Positions 1 to 11,745 of a DNA stretch of 64,000 nucleotides are shown here, one piece after another. The notes under the pieces are model-generated. The model was not told the DNA's origin, searched no databases, and saw nothing but the letters and a program-made list of their open reading frames with translations. Location of the stretch: positions 538,207,467-538,271,466 of the forward strand of contig OX422213.1 in assembly GCA_949130495.1 (NCBI GenBank). The letters run 5' to 3'. The DNA is from Sambucus nigra. Its lineage: Eukaryota > Streptophyta > Magnoliopsida > Dipsacales > Adoxaceae. Within the stretch, counting starts at the first letter, position 1. Each line of letters begins with the position of its first letter. A program made the translations under genes and the position numbers.

Positions 1-815
1 ATTGCTCCGAGCTCTTCTGTGAGCTTGGTGAGATCTTGGACTGTTCCAGAGTCCCAAGGTGTTGAAGACACCTTTTCTCGCGAGAAACTTACTACCCTGG
101 TTGCTCAACACATTTCCTCAGTAAGTATTTTTAGCTTGACCACTTTATTTTTTAATACTATGTTCATGTATTGACTTAAAGTTATTTCTTTTTTTAGCTG
201 GTGACGTGTTTCAACAGCATTCTGAAGAAGGATGAAGCTATTAGGGCTTCAAGCTCCTCGGGTGGAGTAGAGGAAGCTTTTGTTGGGCTGACCCAATCTT
301 TAAAAGATTCCCATCAAAAGTACGAGGAAGATAAAGATGCTTGGGATAAGCAATTGAAGTCTGTTGAAGCAGACAGAGATCAAGCTGTGAATGCCTCGAA
401 GGAATTGGAGAAGAAGTTGAAGGAGTTTGAACAGAGCAACATGGAACTTGATGTTAAGCTTAAGTCTGCTGAAGAGAAAGTTATTAAACTTCAAGATGTT
501 GAGCGACAGAAAACGGAGGTGGAAGAAAAGTTGAAGTTCGTCGAGGAGCTCCTTAGGGAAAGGATCTCCTCGGAGAAGATAAAAAGGAAAACTCTAGTTA
601 AAAAATCCTTCAGTGCTGGTTGGGATAAAGGCTGGAATAAGGGTTTAGCTATCATGTCTTCTCAAATGGAGTATGCAGGGGTTAAATATTTTAGGGATGG
701 ATGGGTAGCAGCCTTGAAGGAGCTGAAGGTTGTTGAGAATTCTGAGTTATTCCAGCAGCACACTCATGGCCCTCCTCCCTCTCCTGAAGAAGAAGAAGAA
801 GATGATGAAGCATGA
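1..815 (+). CDS. Spliced coiled-coil antisense ORF of Tat-type retrotransposon (5' partial)
   Basis: An open frame enters from the left edge (1-120), is interrupted by a 77-bp intron (121-197, GTAAGT donor, pyrimidine-rich TTTTTTTAG acceptor) and resumes in frame at 198, ending with TGA at 813-815. The product is rich in K/E/Q/L heptads over most of its length (coiled coil), followed by a W/G-rich patch (AGWDKGWNKG, FRDGWVAALKEL) and an acidic E/D tail. It lies antisense to the Tat-1 gag-pol, downstream of integrase. Antisense ORFs are known there in plant Tat elements, some with a domain called 'putative gypsy type transposon'; that assignment is from memory of the family. The N-terminal part is outside the window, so a captured host gene cannot be excluded. 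Confidence 0.55.
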
Positions 816-1142
816 TAAGTGGAGATCAGGCCCTACTGTTTCTGTTGTTTAGCCTTTTGAGCAACTCCAACCAGCCAGCACTTCTGCCGAGCAGCTACCC
901 TTGCTTTTCGAGCAACCAACCCCTTCCTCCAAACCTTCTGAGGAAGTCGTAGAAAATAAGGAGAAGGTGTAAAGTTGTTCGGGTTTTTATTTTGTTGTTT
1001 TATTGAATGTAACTTTGAACTATGTATCTCCTCTTATGATGAATAAAAATTTAAACTTTAGTTGTTCGTCTTGAATTTCTCTTTTACTCGCTCTGTGTGT
1101 ACCATTATTGATCCTTTTTTTATTTCTTCTCTTTGCTAGTTT
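816..1142 (+). other. Spacer between the two coiled-coil ORFs, with poly(A)-like signal
   Basis: No open frame of note. AATAAA at 1042-1047 follows a T-rich stretch and would suit the 3' end of the upstream antisense transcript. A CTAG acceptor-like site lies just before the ATG at 1143. Confidence 0.35.
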
Positions 1143-2421
1143 ATGGCCAGGATGGAGCTCTTATCAGCTCATGATACAGATTTGATGAAGAAATGTAATG
1201 ACTATTTTAAAGTTGTTCATGCAGATCTTAATGAGGCCCAAATAATTGACATCCTCGGAATAGGTGCTTATGACCGAGCAGTTGAAGCTTACCAATACTT
1301 GAAGTGCTTGTTCGATCGTGCTATTGCCAATAATGTAGCCTACTACAAAATGATTGAAGATCTTAAAGGAACGATCTAGGAGCTCCAACAATAATATAAA
1401 GAATCCACTGCCCTTTTGCATCAAGGATACGAGAAAAAATATCAACAATTGAGTGCTGATAAAGGGTATGACAAATTCATCTCTGCTCATGAGAAGAAGG
1501 AGAGTGTTCTAAAACTTAAAATTGAAGAGCATAGACAGATCGCCAAGTTGCTGGAGAAGGAGAACATTGCTTTGCAAGAGGAAATAAAATAACTCAAATC
1601 TGCTGCATCTTCCTCGGGAGCCATGGTCCCTGTAAATGATGATGGTTTTTCAATTTGGAAGTAAAAAATGCTAACTTAAGGTATGAGTTAGAGACTTTGA
1701 AGTGAGCTGGACCATCCACATCTACCCGTGGCAGAGCAAGATCTTCTCGTGGACGAGCAAGGGCTGGTCAGGTCACCATTGAAGAAGCGATAACTCAATC
1801 AACTTTAGAGAACCAAGCCGTCCAGTTGATGGCGAAGAACCAAGCCTTGGAAGAAATGTCTAAGAAGATTCTGAACTTTATCGAGCAACTCTCTAATCAG
1901 AATTATATTCTCAAAAGTAAAGAAATTCTGGTAAAGAGACTCCACGAGCAACTGGAGAGGTTAACTTATCAGTTTCACAAACAACCCAGAGAATTTTGGA
2001 TGGCTGGGTATAACGAAGCTCTGTACCATCTCGATGCTCGGTTGTAGCAGTCAAATAATAAGGGATATAAGAAGGGGTGGTTGAATGCCTTGTGTGTGCT
2101 AAAATTGGAGCAGGGCCACTACTTGTGGGATTATTATAATCCTGGGGGGATTGATTTGCCCGTGCCTCCTTTAAGCTTGATATTAGTTGAATTCTTGCTC
2201 ATGCAATTCCTCAATGCTTGATTTCAAAGTATCTCGGCGATTACAGTCTTCATGCAAACTTTGAGATATCTCACCCAGAGCACTTGCTTGATCAGCCCTT
2301 CGTAATGAATGTTAGAATGTTGCGAGATGTAAATTTTATAAATTCTCCTTATGCATTAGATGATCCTCCAATCGGGGTAGAACTTGTTTCAAAAGCAAAG
2401 GGGAAGAAACCCATAGAGTAG
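1143..2421 (+). pseudogene. Second, broken coiled-coil antisense ORF
   Basis: A plus-strand coding trace starts at the ATG at 1143 and is broken by stops near 1377, 1590 and 2045; pieces 1143-1379, 1826-2047 and 2218-2421 stay open. Between them the frame still reads as charged heptads (for example HEKKESVLKLKIEEHRQ). The stretch FWMAGYNEALYHLD...KGYKKGWLNALCVLKLEQ has the same layout as the W/G-rich patch of the upstream ORF, so the two look like diverged members of one family in tandem. No catalytic motif is visible. It may be a continuation of one long antisense gene rather than a duplicate. Confidence 0.45.
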
Positions 2422-2618
2422 GTTATTCTTATGTAATGAATCATACTTTTCACATCATATGTAATTTTACTTGATTTGAATGAAGAAATTTTTAGTCTTT
2501 AGCCATTTCATTTTCTTCTAAATAATTGTAGAATGTCCTTGCTTGTTGGTTGGTAAATATATATGTATATACTATACTTATCCCATTTGTTGTTTGATTA
2601 TAGTGACTTGTCACTCTT

Positions 2619-3110
2619 TGGTTTGGTATCAACCAACCGGGGTTGGTGGTATTAAGTTCCCGACCAACCAGAGTTGGTGGTAATTGAATTGTCGACCAAC
2701 CAGAGTTGGTGGTATTAAGTTCCCAACCAACCGGAGTTGGTGGTATTAAGTTCCCGACCAACCGGAGTTGGTAGTAATTGATTCCCGACCAATCGGAGTT
2801 GGTGGTAATTGATTCCCGACCAATCGGAGTTGGTGGTAACTGATTCCCGACCAACCGAAGTTGGTGGTATTTGATTCCCGATCAACCGGAGTTGATGGTA
2901 ATTGATTCCTGACTAACCGGAGTTGGTGGTATTAAGTTCTCGACCAATCGGAGTTGATGGTAATAAGTTCCCGACCAATCGAAGTTGGTGATAATTGATT
3001 CCCGACCAACCGGAGTTGGTGGTATTAAGTTCCCGAATAACCGGAGTTGGTGGTAATTGATTCCCGACCAACCGAAGTTGGTGGTAATTGATTCCCGAAT
3101 TTGGGTTTGT
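2619..3110. repeat. 31-bp hairpin minisatellite
   Basis: About 15 tandem copies of a unit close to 31 bp, built on ACCAACCGGAGTTGGT plus a linker alternating between GGTATTAAGTTCCCG and GGTAATTGATTCCCG types. Each unit can fold on itself: ACCAAC pairs with GTTGGT around the loop CGGA. The array lies between the Tat-1 integrase stop and the antisense ORFs, i.e. in the element's 3' non-coding part, where Tat elements are known to form tandem repeats. Minus-strand open frames across it are by-products of the repeat. Confidence 0.9.
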
Positions 3111-3225
3111 GGTTTGTGTAGTGTGTTGCACTAATACTCCGAAAAAAAAACTTCAACAAAAGGAAATGGGGGTGAAACATTACTTTATTCATTTTGAAAA
3201 AAACTGCATTACATAGGAATTTTAA

Positions 3226-4483
3226 CTACTGATAATACTTGCGCAGATACTCTGCATTCCATGCATTCTTGAATTCTTCTCCTTCCAAGGTTTCAATCCT
3301 ATATGTCCCTGGACGAACAACTTCTGTTACTCTGTAGGGTCCATGCCAGTTGGCTTCCAGTTTGTTATGCTTTTGGATCACTTTCTTCAGCACATAATCC
3401 TCTTCCTTCAAATCACACTTCTTCACTCTTTTGTTATAGAACAAAGTTGTTCGTTGTTGATATGCTGCATTCCTAATTATTGCTTCTTCCCTAACTTCTC
3501 CGAGCGTATCCAGGTCTAATATTCTCATCAAGTCACTGACGGGAGAATTGAAATTAAGAACCCTATGCGTGGGTAGACCCAATTCAGCAGGTATGACAGC
3601 TCCACTCCCAAATGCCAGCATATATGGACTCTCATGTCGCTGTTCGTGGTGTGGTACGATAAACCCATAGCACATAATATAGCTCGTTAATCCAATTTCC
3701 CTTTGCATCATCCAGTCGTTTTTTCAAACCATTCAGTGGCGTTCTGTTTGTCACCTCAGTTTTCCCATTACTTTGGGGATGGCCTGGTGCAGAGTGGATC
3801 TTCAGTACATTGGATTGAGGATAATACGCAGTAAACTCCTCGTTATCAAACTGGGTTCCATGGTTAGTAATGAATGCATGTGGGAGACCATATCTGCAGA
3901 TAATATTCTTCAAAATAAATTGACAGACTTTGTCGTATGTCATATCAATGAGAGGCTCAGCTTTCACCCATTTGGTAAAGTAATCCACAACAACCACAAG
4001 GTATTTGAATCTTCCTTTGGTCGTTGGAAGTGGTCCTACCAAGTCCATCCCCCACATGGCGAATGGCCAAGGGGACGTTATGGGTGTTAACAAGACTTGG
4101 GGAGTTCTTCGGATGGAAGAGAAGCGTTGACATTTATCGCACTTCTTAGCATAAGCTACGCAATCAGCTCTCATTGTTGGCCAGTAATACCCCTGCGTTG
4201 TTATTCTCTGCAAAAGCGTCCGACTTGCTACATGGGCTCCATAAGACCCTTCATGAACCTCTTTGATCAAATCTTTCACTTCGGAGGGATGGACACATCT
4301 TTGTGGCCCTGCTATAACTCCTCGTCTATATAAAATGCCACTGGTCAATACATACCGAGCAGCTTTAAACTTTAATTTCTTGGCTGCGAGTTTATCAGTT
4401 GGTAAAGCCCCCTCTTCAATATAGGCCCTAATGGGATCCATCCAAGATGGTCCCAAGTCGAGGGCAATGAAGTTCATCATCAA
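3226..4483 (-). pseudogene. Integrase of Tat-1
   Basis: In order: zinc-binding domain (HEGSYGAH then CDKCQ), catalytic core (GMDLVGPLP with the first Asp; TEVTN with the Glu) and C-terminal region (NKLEANWHGPYRV, LRKYYQ end). The second catalytic site reads ITNHGTQFD, so the Asp is replaced by Asn. A frameshift near 3632-3711, after the TPRTAT stretch, separates the core from the C-terminal part, which resumes at ESPYMLAFG. The same region of Tat-2 (29641-35595) keeps ITDHGTQ. Enzyme dead by inspection. Confidence 0.85.
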
Positions 4484-4498
4484 ATCTTTATTTATGCT

Positions 4499-5038
4499 CT
4501 AAACAGCCAGGATTTCTATTGGGATTGTTCTTCGTAGCTCGATGAGTGTGGCTGATGCTAACCGAGCTAGTGCGTCTGCTCTTGCATTCTCTAATCTTGG
4601 TATTCTAATTAACTGAATTGCAGTAAAACTCGATATCACCTCCATTGCTTTTGCATGATACTTGACCATTAATTCTCCTTTTGCTGCATACACCCCCAAA
4701 ATTTGATTTACGATTAACTGGGAATCATTGAATACAACGACCTGCTCTGTCTTTATGGTTTTAGCCAGATTTAAGCCCAAGATCATAGCTTCATATTCAG
4801 CCTCATTATTAGAAGCTTTAAATTGAAAGCGCAGAGCATACTCCATATCAATCTCATCCGGACTATTTAAAACAATCCCTGCTCCACTGCCTGTAGTGCA
4901 CGAAGAGCCATCCACATACAAATTCCATATAGGTACTTCATTATCAAACTCTTGATCAGACAGAGTTCCTCGGTGGAATATTTGATGCTTCCTTTTGTTC
5001 TCCTTCGACACTTCTCGCTGTTTGTTAACTATCTTCAC
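4499..5038 (-). pseudogene. Second (archaeal-type) RNase H of Tat-1
   Basis: A 179-residue open frame, the best preserved domain of Tat-1. The four acidic RNase H positions are visible: D in LYVDGSS, E in NNEAEYEAMI, D in FNDSQLIVNQ and D in ARADALARLAS. It lies between the RT/RNase H region and integrase. This extra RNase H is a family mark of the Tat lineage. The reading frame is intact here, but it belongs to a broken polyprotein, so I list it as part of a pseudogene. Confidence 0.8.
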
Positions 5039-5561
5039 TTGATCGTCCTCGACTAAAAGTTGGTCGGGGGTTAAATGTCGTGATCCAGTAACATCTACAG
5101 GTTTGTCTGTATTACACTCCTGTTATTCTTGGGTATCAGAATGGGTAAACTCCGCAATAAAATCTGCTACTGCCTGCCCCTTAAGCAACAATCTAGGCTC
5201 ATAAACTATATCATATTCACCAAGTTCTACTGCCCAGTACATCAATCTTCTTGATTTCTCCGATTTATGCAGAGCTTGCCTTAATGGCATATCTGTATAC
5301 ACAACTATAGTATGAGCTTAGAAGTATGGCCTCATCCTTCTGCTTGCTTCGATCAGCACTAGTGCCAACTTCTCTAACCTTAAATATCTGATCTATGCTC
5401 CTCGGAAGGCCTTGTTAGTGTAATAAATTGGTTTTTGCACTCCGTCCTCCAATCTTATCAATGCTGAGCTAACTGCATTCTCTGAAACTGCCAGATACAA
5501 GTATAATCTTTCTCCCATCACTGGACAACAATAGAGGTGTCCCTAGATATTTTTTTAACTC
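5039..5561 (-). pseudogene. RNase H and connection region of Tat-1 pol
   Basis: Frame-broken minus-strand coding trace between RT and the second RNase H. Fragments such as QKPIYYTNKAFRGA, EASRRMRPYF and DFIAEFTHS match the classical RNase H that follows RT in gypsy pol. Several stops interrupt it. Confidence 0.65.
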
Positions 5562-6525
5562 TTAAAAAGCCTCCTCGCACTCATCATCCCACTCAAAAGT
5601 TTTTCGAAGTGTTTTGAAGAATGGGAGGCATCTGTTTGTTACTCGTGACACAAATCTGTTAAGTGCTACAACTCGCCCTGTGAGGCTTTGCACTTCCTTC
5701 TTCGTGGTTGGAGATCGTAGCTCCAATAGAGCCTTGATCTTTTCAGGGTTCGCCTCAATTCCTCGTTGGTTAATAATATATCCGAGAAACATACCTTCTC
5801 GTATTCCAAATATGCATTTGATGGGATTCAACTTCATTTGATATTTTTCTAATTGATCAAATGTCTGACCTAAGTCAATTAGATGATCGACAACTTTCTT
5901 GCTTTTCGTCAGCATATCATCAACATAAACCTCCATGTTATGACTGATTTGCTCTGAAACCACCTTGTTCACCAGCCGCTGATATGTTGCACTTGCATTT
6001 TTAAGTCCAAAAGGCATAACATTATAGCAATAAGTTCCCTCGGGGTGATAAACGAGGTACTCTCTCTGTCCTCATACTTCATTTTAATTTGAGAATAAGC
6101 ATCAAGGGGTGGCAACTCTGGTTAGTCGTGTCATTTTCGGGTCGTGTTGATTTTAATTTAAGTATAAGTTTTGGGTACTCTTAAATATACACAAGCTAAT
6201 CGTGTCATGTTCGGGTCATATTCGGGTTATTACCATAAACGGGTTATCGTGTCAAAAATTGCCAGCCCTCATCAATGAAACTCAACAATTCATGCCCCGA
6301 GGTAGCATCCACCAGTTGATCGATTCGGGACAAAGGAAAATGATCCTTTGGGTATGCCTTATTAAGATCAGTGAAGTCTACACATATCCTCCACTTGTTA
6401 TTTTTCTTCTTTACCATCACCACATTTGCTAGCCAATCAGGATATTTGACATCCTCAATAAAAGAGGCTTTTTGTAGCTTCTCTACCTCTTCCTGTATAA
6501 CTTGGTTCTTCTCAGGACTGAACAC
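5562..6525 (-). pseudogene. Reverse transcriptase of Tat-1, split by a MITE
   Basis: N-terminal part 6244-6525 (NKWRICVDFTDLNKAYPKD) and palm/thumb part 5562-6017 (MPFGLKNASATYQRLVNK, then the catalytic VYVDDMLTKSK, then FLGYIINQRGIEANPEK). The catalytic YVDD is intact. The hAT MITE at 6106-6269 splits the frame right after LLSFID, before the conserved Ala-Tyr-Ser; a further frame break follows near 6018-6090. Confidence 0.85.
6106..6269. mobile_element. hAT-type MITE inside Tat-1 RT
   Basis: About 164 bp, ends AGGGGTGGCAA and TTGCCAGCCCT (near-perfect inverted termini of a common plant hAT-type MITE), flanked by CATCAAGG (6100-6107) and CATCAATG (6270-6277), 7 of 8 bases equal, as expected for an 8-bp hAT duplication. 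Exact edge is uncertain by one or two bases. The interior repeats TCGTGTCATGTTCGGGTCAT-like motifs and has no ORF. Confidence 0.8.
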
Positions 6526-7350
6526 CCTTCTTCACTGCTTTACGGGCTTTACCTCATTGTTCACATTGAGCTCATGGCACAGGAAATTTGGGTCTATCCC
6601 AGGCATATCTTCATGACTCCATGCAAAAGTCTGTTTTCTGTGCCTTAAAAATGCTATCAATTTTTGTTTTATCGATACATCCAGTGATGCACCAATTTGA
6701 GTTGTTCATTCTGGATGCTCGTTATTCAGAATGATATTTTTGGTAGCCTCTATGACCTGGCCCTTTACGAGCTGAGACTCGTCTCTAGGGTCTAATATTT
6801 CAATCTCTGCATCTTATACTTCATCCATTTGATAGGTAATAGTCTTCTTCATGGATTCTTCACTTTCCTCCTGTTCGGCAGATGAATAGTAGCATTCCCC
6901 AGCTACTTTCTGGTCGCCTTTCACAACTCTCACTCCAAAGTTGGTTGGAAATGTTAAATATTGATGTACAGTAGATGGTACTACTTCGAAATTCTTCAGA
7001 CCTACCCTTCCCATGATGATATTGTAAGCTGATTGGACATTTTTATCCATTACGAAAAAACGTACTCTTTCTGTTCGATAAGCAGACCATGTACAGATAA
7101 GCATATCCTACTTGATCGTCCCAAGTGGAAAAACCTTCTCGCCGGTAAAGCCAAGGAGGGGCCTATGATATGGCTCCAACTGGGCTAGCTTCAGATTCAA
7201 ACTGTCAATGCATATATAAAATATGATATCTACCGAGCTACCATTATCCACCAGTACTCGTGAAATCACCACTTCCTTCATTCTCATCTTGATCACCAAT
7301 GGGTCATCATGAGGATATAGTACACCTGCCAGGTCTTTCTTAGAGAAACC
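6526..7350 (-). pseudogene. Protease and PR-RT linker of Tat-1
   Basis: Aspartic protease motif VLVDNGSSVDII, followed by LEPYHRPLLGF and, in the next open piece (6814-7104), RVRFFVMDKNVQSAYNIIMGR, typical of Tat protease C-termini. Stops separate the pieces. The right boundary is the target site of the Tekay-A insertion at 7346-7350; the upstream gag resumes at 17865. Confidence 0.75.
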
Positions 7351-10190
7351 TGTGACACCCCGCCTAATTAAATACCGGGCGATCACTCCTTTATTAAATT
7401 AAAATCAAGGTGAACAGTTGGTTCATTCTTAGCATCACTGTCGTAAAAATAACTTTTTCCAAATTTAACACCCTATTTAATTAAGCTAAGTGTCAATACC
7501 ATTTTTTTAACATTACTTTCCAAATTTTATTTTGAAAATAAAGATTTAATTATCTACAACAATTCAATATTTAAAGAATCACACCACAATAATCCTGGAA
7601 CATATAATCCAATTAATTTAAACATTCAACAACTAAACCCCAGCATTTAAAACTTAAAGTAAAATATACATGCTGAATAAATCCCAAAGTAACAGTACTA
7701 GAAATAACTGAAATAAAAATGTCCCAATAAAACAGATAAATAGTGGAAAGGGCGACACATGCCCAATAAGGAGAATGATAGAAGTGTAATCAAGTAAATG
7801 AAATCGTCTAAGCAAGTTGCCTACAACTCCCACCTAAGCTGCAGCACGTTCCTTCCAATGGATCCTAAACAAGACGCCCCTGTGACTGGGCACCTGTAAT
7901 ATATACATATATATACAAGAGAGAAAGGGGAATAGAAACGGGTCAGAGCCTGATAGTGTATATGATTTAAAATTCGTTTAGCAAGTATTTAAATTGATAC
8001 AGGCCAATGCAACAACATATTAGTGCGACACTCTCTTGAGAAATTCTCGCATCTCTTCTAATGTGCACTCCTATCGCACTAACCTTCCCAATGGTTTATC
8101 TCATCATATAACACACTATCCTTCCCCAAGGATTTAACTTATCTTAGGTGACTCTCAAAATTTAAGATTTAACAACATCATGGTTTAAAAAGGATAATTT
8201 CATTTAGTACAAAACGCTCATTTTAACTTTATTGATTCATAAAGTTTTTCAATATCATATTATACTTTTCAAAACAAGTATTTTCAATTTGAGTCATTAT
8301 ACATGTCTTACTTACCATAACACAGTAGGCAGTTTCCCATATTTCAGAAGTTCATATATATATTAAATACTCGTATAATATATATATTCTAACAGCACCC
8401 CACATAAAATTTTATGGTGCGGGCATACTCTGCTATCCAATCCCCGTATCAATCGTACTAAAGGGAATACAAGTTCGGAATCACTCTCGAACTGTATAAA
8501 TACATACACAAACAATATTGAGGTGAAGCATAGTTTTCAAGTCCAACAGGTCAGTACATACCCTCACATCTCTTAGGACTGTGACTACCGATTCGATAGC
8601 CAGTACCTAGGATTTCTATCTTCTAGGGTACGAGTCAATATCCCCTATAAGGCACACGAGATAAGATCGTCCCAGCGCGGAAACCTCAGGGATAGCAAGT
8701 AGCGCGGGCATGATTTTCACAAGTATATAATATATGCATACACAATCGTATAGATATACCACTTTTATTATATCAATTTAGGTTTATCCAATAACCCACA
8801 TTCACAACATTTATCCTTATTTTCCCATTATTATTTATCAAGTATAATGGTTCGTTTCTAACTTTAATTCGAAGGGTTTTTCCAACTTACTACGTAACCC
8901 TCATGGACTCTATTCTTGCAAATGTACAATTCAGTAGATATCCATTTATGTTCCAACGTAACTCTCTCTTACATGTCTCTCCCCTTTAATATATACTTAC
9001 ATTGTCCCTTATGCAAAATATCCCAAAAATATAGATTTCGCCTTACATTAAAGGATTTTGAATTTTATTTTTAAAGATGAGAATTTCAAACGGTTTCGAA
9101 ATCGGAATTAAAATGGAGTTTTAATTGAATTTTTATTATCTATAAGATTCCTCGAAACATAAAACTCTATAGAAAAAAATATATTTAATAATATTGAAAG
9201 GTCTGATCGAGCTGAATTTTTTTTCTGTAGCTTCCTCTCGTCTTCAGCTAATTCTCTGTAAAATTTCGTCCAATTTCAACGGTCCGATCGTCCGGAATAA
9301 TTTTTTTTTAGTGTTTGTATCTGATTAGAACTCTTTTCTTAATCAAACTCTTAATCCTTTACATGACAAAGGGTTTCCAGAATATCATATAATCATCACT
9401 ACATGAAAATTTCCCATCTCAAATTAGGTTTTTCTTCCATAAATCTCATCCCAATAACTCCTAAACTAATATGGATGATGCATCAACAAAATAAGCAAGA
9501 TAAACACTTGCTTGGGATTTTCAGAAATCTGGTTTGGTGTTGAATTTGGTGTGGTTGCGTTCCCCGTCTCGCGATCTACGCGTTGGCGGTGGCGGCGGTG
9601 CAAACGGGTGAGTTTTGAGCCTTGGAATGCCTTGAGAGCTCTCTCCTCTCCTCTCCTCTCCAATGGCCGTTCTAGTGTTTTGAGTTATCTAACCCTAGGA
9701 GATAACCTAAACATCTGATATAACCCCTTTAATTTTCGTGGGTTTAATTACCCAAAAATACAAAATGACTAAAATGCCCTCCCGGGGTATTAATTAGGCA
9801 TAAAAACGTCCCGAGACCCAAACTAAACCCCCGAGCACACTTTTCTGACTATCTCGACCCTTCCTGACGCGTTGGTGCACTCAAAATGACCATATGAACA
9901 ACTTATAAAATATTCACTTTTATTTATCAATATTTAGTCCCGACGCGACACGGGCGCGTCCCGACTCAAATTTCCAAAATTGTCATTTTATTCACTCGTG
10001 ACATTCAATATAACCAGTATTATATATTACTTTGCTCATTAGTAATATTCGACAAATTTCTCATAATTACTAACTCTCGTCACGTTAATAATTATAACAT
10101 AATTAATTTACAGATTTTATTAAATAATTAATTCACATTAAATTTAATAAATCCCCAAATTAATATAGCATAAAAATACGAGGTATTACA
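7351..10190 (-). repeat. 3' LTR of Tekay-A
   Basis: Pairs with 15021-17859 along its full length. Ends TG...CA. A CTCTC microsatellite (about 9638-9661) is one unit shorter than in the 5' LTR. No coding ORF; open frames here are chance. Confidence 0.95.
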
Positions 10191-11745
10191 TACTTCCCCA
10201 TAATAACGGAATTTCATCCCGAAATTCAAAAAATAAGGCATACCTGGTAAGAACGAATCTGGATATATCTCGCGCATATCGGTCTCGTGCTCTCGAGTGG
10301 ATTCCTCCACATTATGATGCTCCAACTGGACCCGTACAAGTGGAACTATCTTCGACCTCAATCTACTCTCACTATAGTCTAGGATAGCCACCGGTCTCTC
10401 CTCGTTAGAGCTGTCAGGCAGCAAGTCTATCTCATCTATCGCGATGTGAGTATGGGCCATATCATCCCGAAGATACCGTCTCAACGACGAGATGTGGAAT
10501 ACATCGTGAATGTGATGTAAATGCTCTGGTAGTCCCAATCTGTATGCTACCGGCCCAATCCTCTCGATAATGGGAAATGGTCCCACGTACCTCGGGGCCA
10601 ATTTCCATTTCTTCCTGAACCTCATCACTCCTTTCATAGGAGATACACGCAGTAACACTTGGTCCCCCACATTAAACTCCCGGAAGAACCGTTTCGCATC
10701 GGCATAGCTCTTCTGCCTGTCCTGGGCTACTCGAATGCGACTCCTGATCATCTCAATCCTCGCGGAGGTTTCCTGAATCACCTCTGGTCCTAGCAACTTG
10801 TTATCCCCCACCTCTATCCAACAAGTTGGAGAACGACAAGGCCTGCCATACAAAGCCTCAAATGGAGCCATACCAATCGTAAACTGATAAGAGTTATTAT
10901 AAGCAAACTCTACAAGTGGAAGATGTGGCTTCCTACTTCCTACTTCCTCCAAAATCAAGAACACACATGCGTAGCATATCCTCTAACATTTGATTAGTAC
11001 GCTATGTCTGTCCATCTGTCTGTGGGTGATAGGCTGAACTCAACCTCAACTCAGTACCCATAGCCTCCTGAAATCTTTCCCAGAAACGTGACATGAAAAT
11101 CTTGTCTCTATCTGACACAATATTCAGGGGCACCCCATGTAATCTGACAATCTCAGCAATGAACAACTGAGCATACTGACCCGTGGTATAATCTGTCCGC
11201 ACCGGCAGAAAATGAGCCACCTTGGTCAAACGGTCTACAATCACCCAGATAGAGTCGTGGCCCCGCTGTGATGTAGGCAACCCCGTAATAAAATCCATGG
11301 AAATACTCTCCCACTTTCACGCGGGTACTTCCAATGGCTGAAGCAATCCTGACGGTTTCTGATGATCCACCTTCACCAGCTGGCAGGTAGAACACTTGGA
11401 CACGAACTCAGCAATGTCCTTCTTCATCCCACTCCACCAGTATTGTCTCCTCATATCCTGGTACATCTTATCTCCTCCCGGATGTACCACACATCGGGAC
11501 CCGTGAGATTGGGTCATCACTGCATGACGCAATTCTGCTCCTTCTAGAACCACTAACCTCCCATTAAACCTCAAACCCCCATCAGAACTAACAGAATAGG
11601 ACTCAGCACCCTCGGCTAAAAGTCGTACAATCTGATCCTGGCAAAACGGGTCTTTGGTTTGGGCCTGTATTACCCTCATAAAAATCTCGGGTGTGATTGT
11701 CATAACAGATGTGAAGGAACGGGATATTGCGTCCTGGTGACCCAA
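10128..11745 (-). pseudogene. Integrase of Tekay-A, with chromodomain-like tail
   Basis: Open pieces 11317-11745 (zinc-binding domain, CSTCQLVK), 11002-11298 (core: SMDFITGLP and IVSDRDKIF carry both Asp) and 10128-10964 (LVEFAYNN, GRPCRSP, HIHDVFHISSLRRYL, then a tail of chromodomain position). Stops: TGA at 11317-11319 (TGG in the relative at 59045) and TAG at 11002-11004, exactly where the catalytic Glu of the QTDGQT-E-RTNQ motif belongs. A frame break follows near 10965-11000. The last frame runs through the purine tract and 63 bp into the 3' LTR before stopping. Confidence 0.85.

Noticed and set aside
2619..3110. Regular 31-bp repeats that look like a CRISPR array
   Set aside because: Units are tandem with no unique spacers, and the sequence is plant nuclear DNA.
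2492..3131. Minus-strand open frames across the minisatellite (repeated NTTNSGWSG-type peptide)
   Set aside because: A product of the repeat unit; no start context, domain or conservation beyond the repeat.
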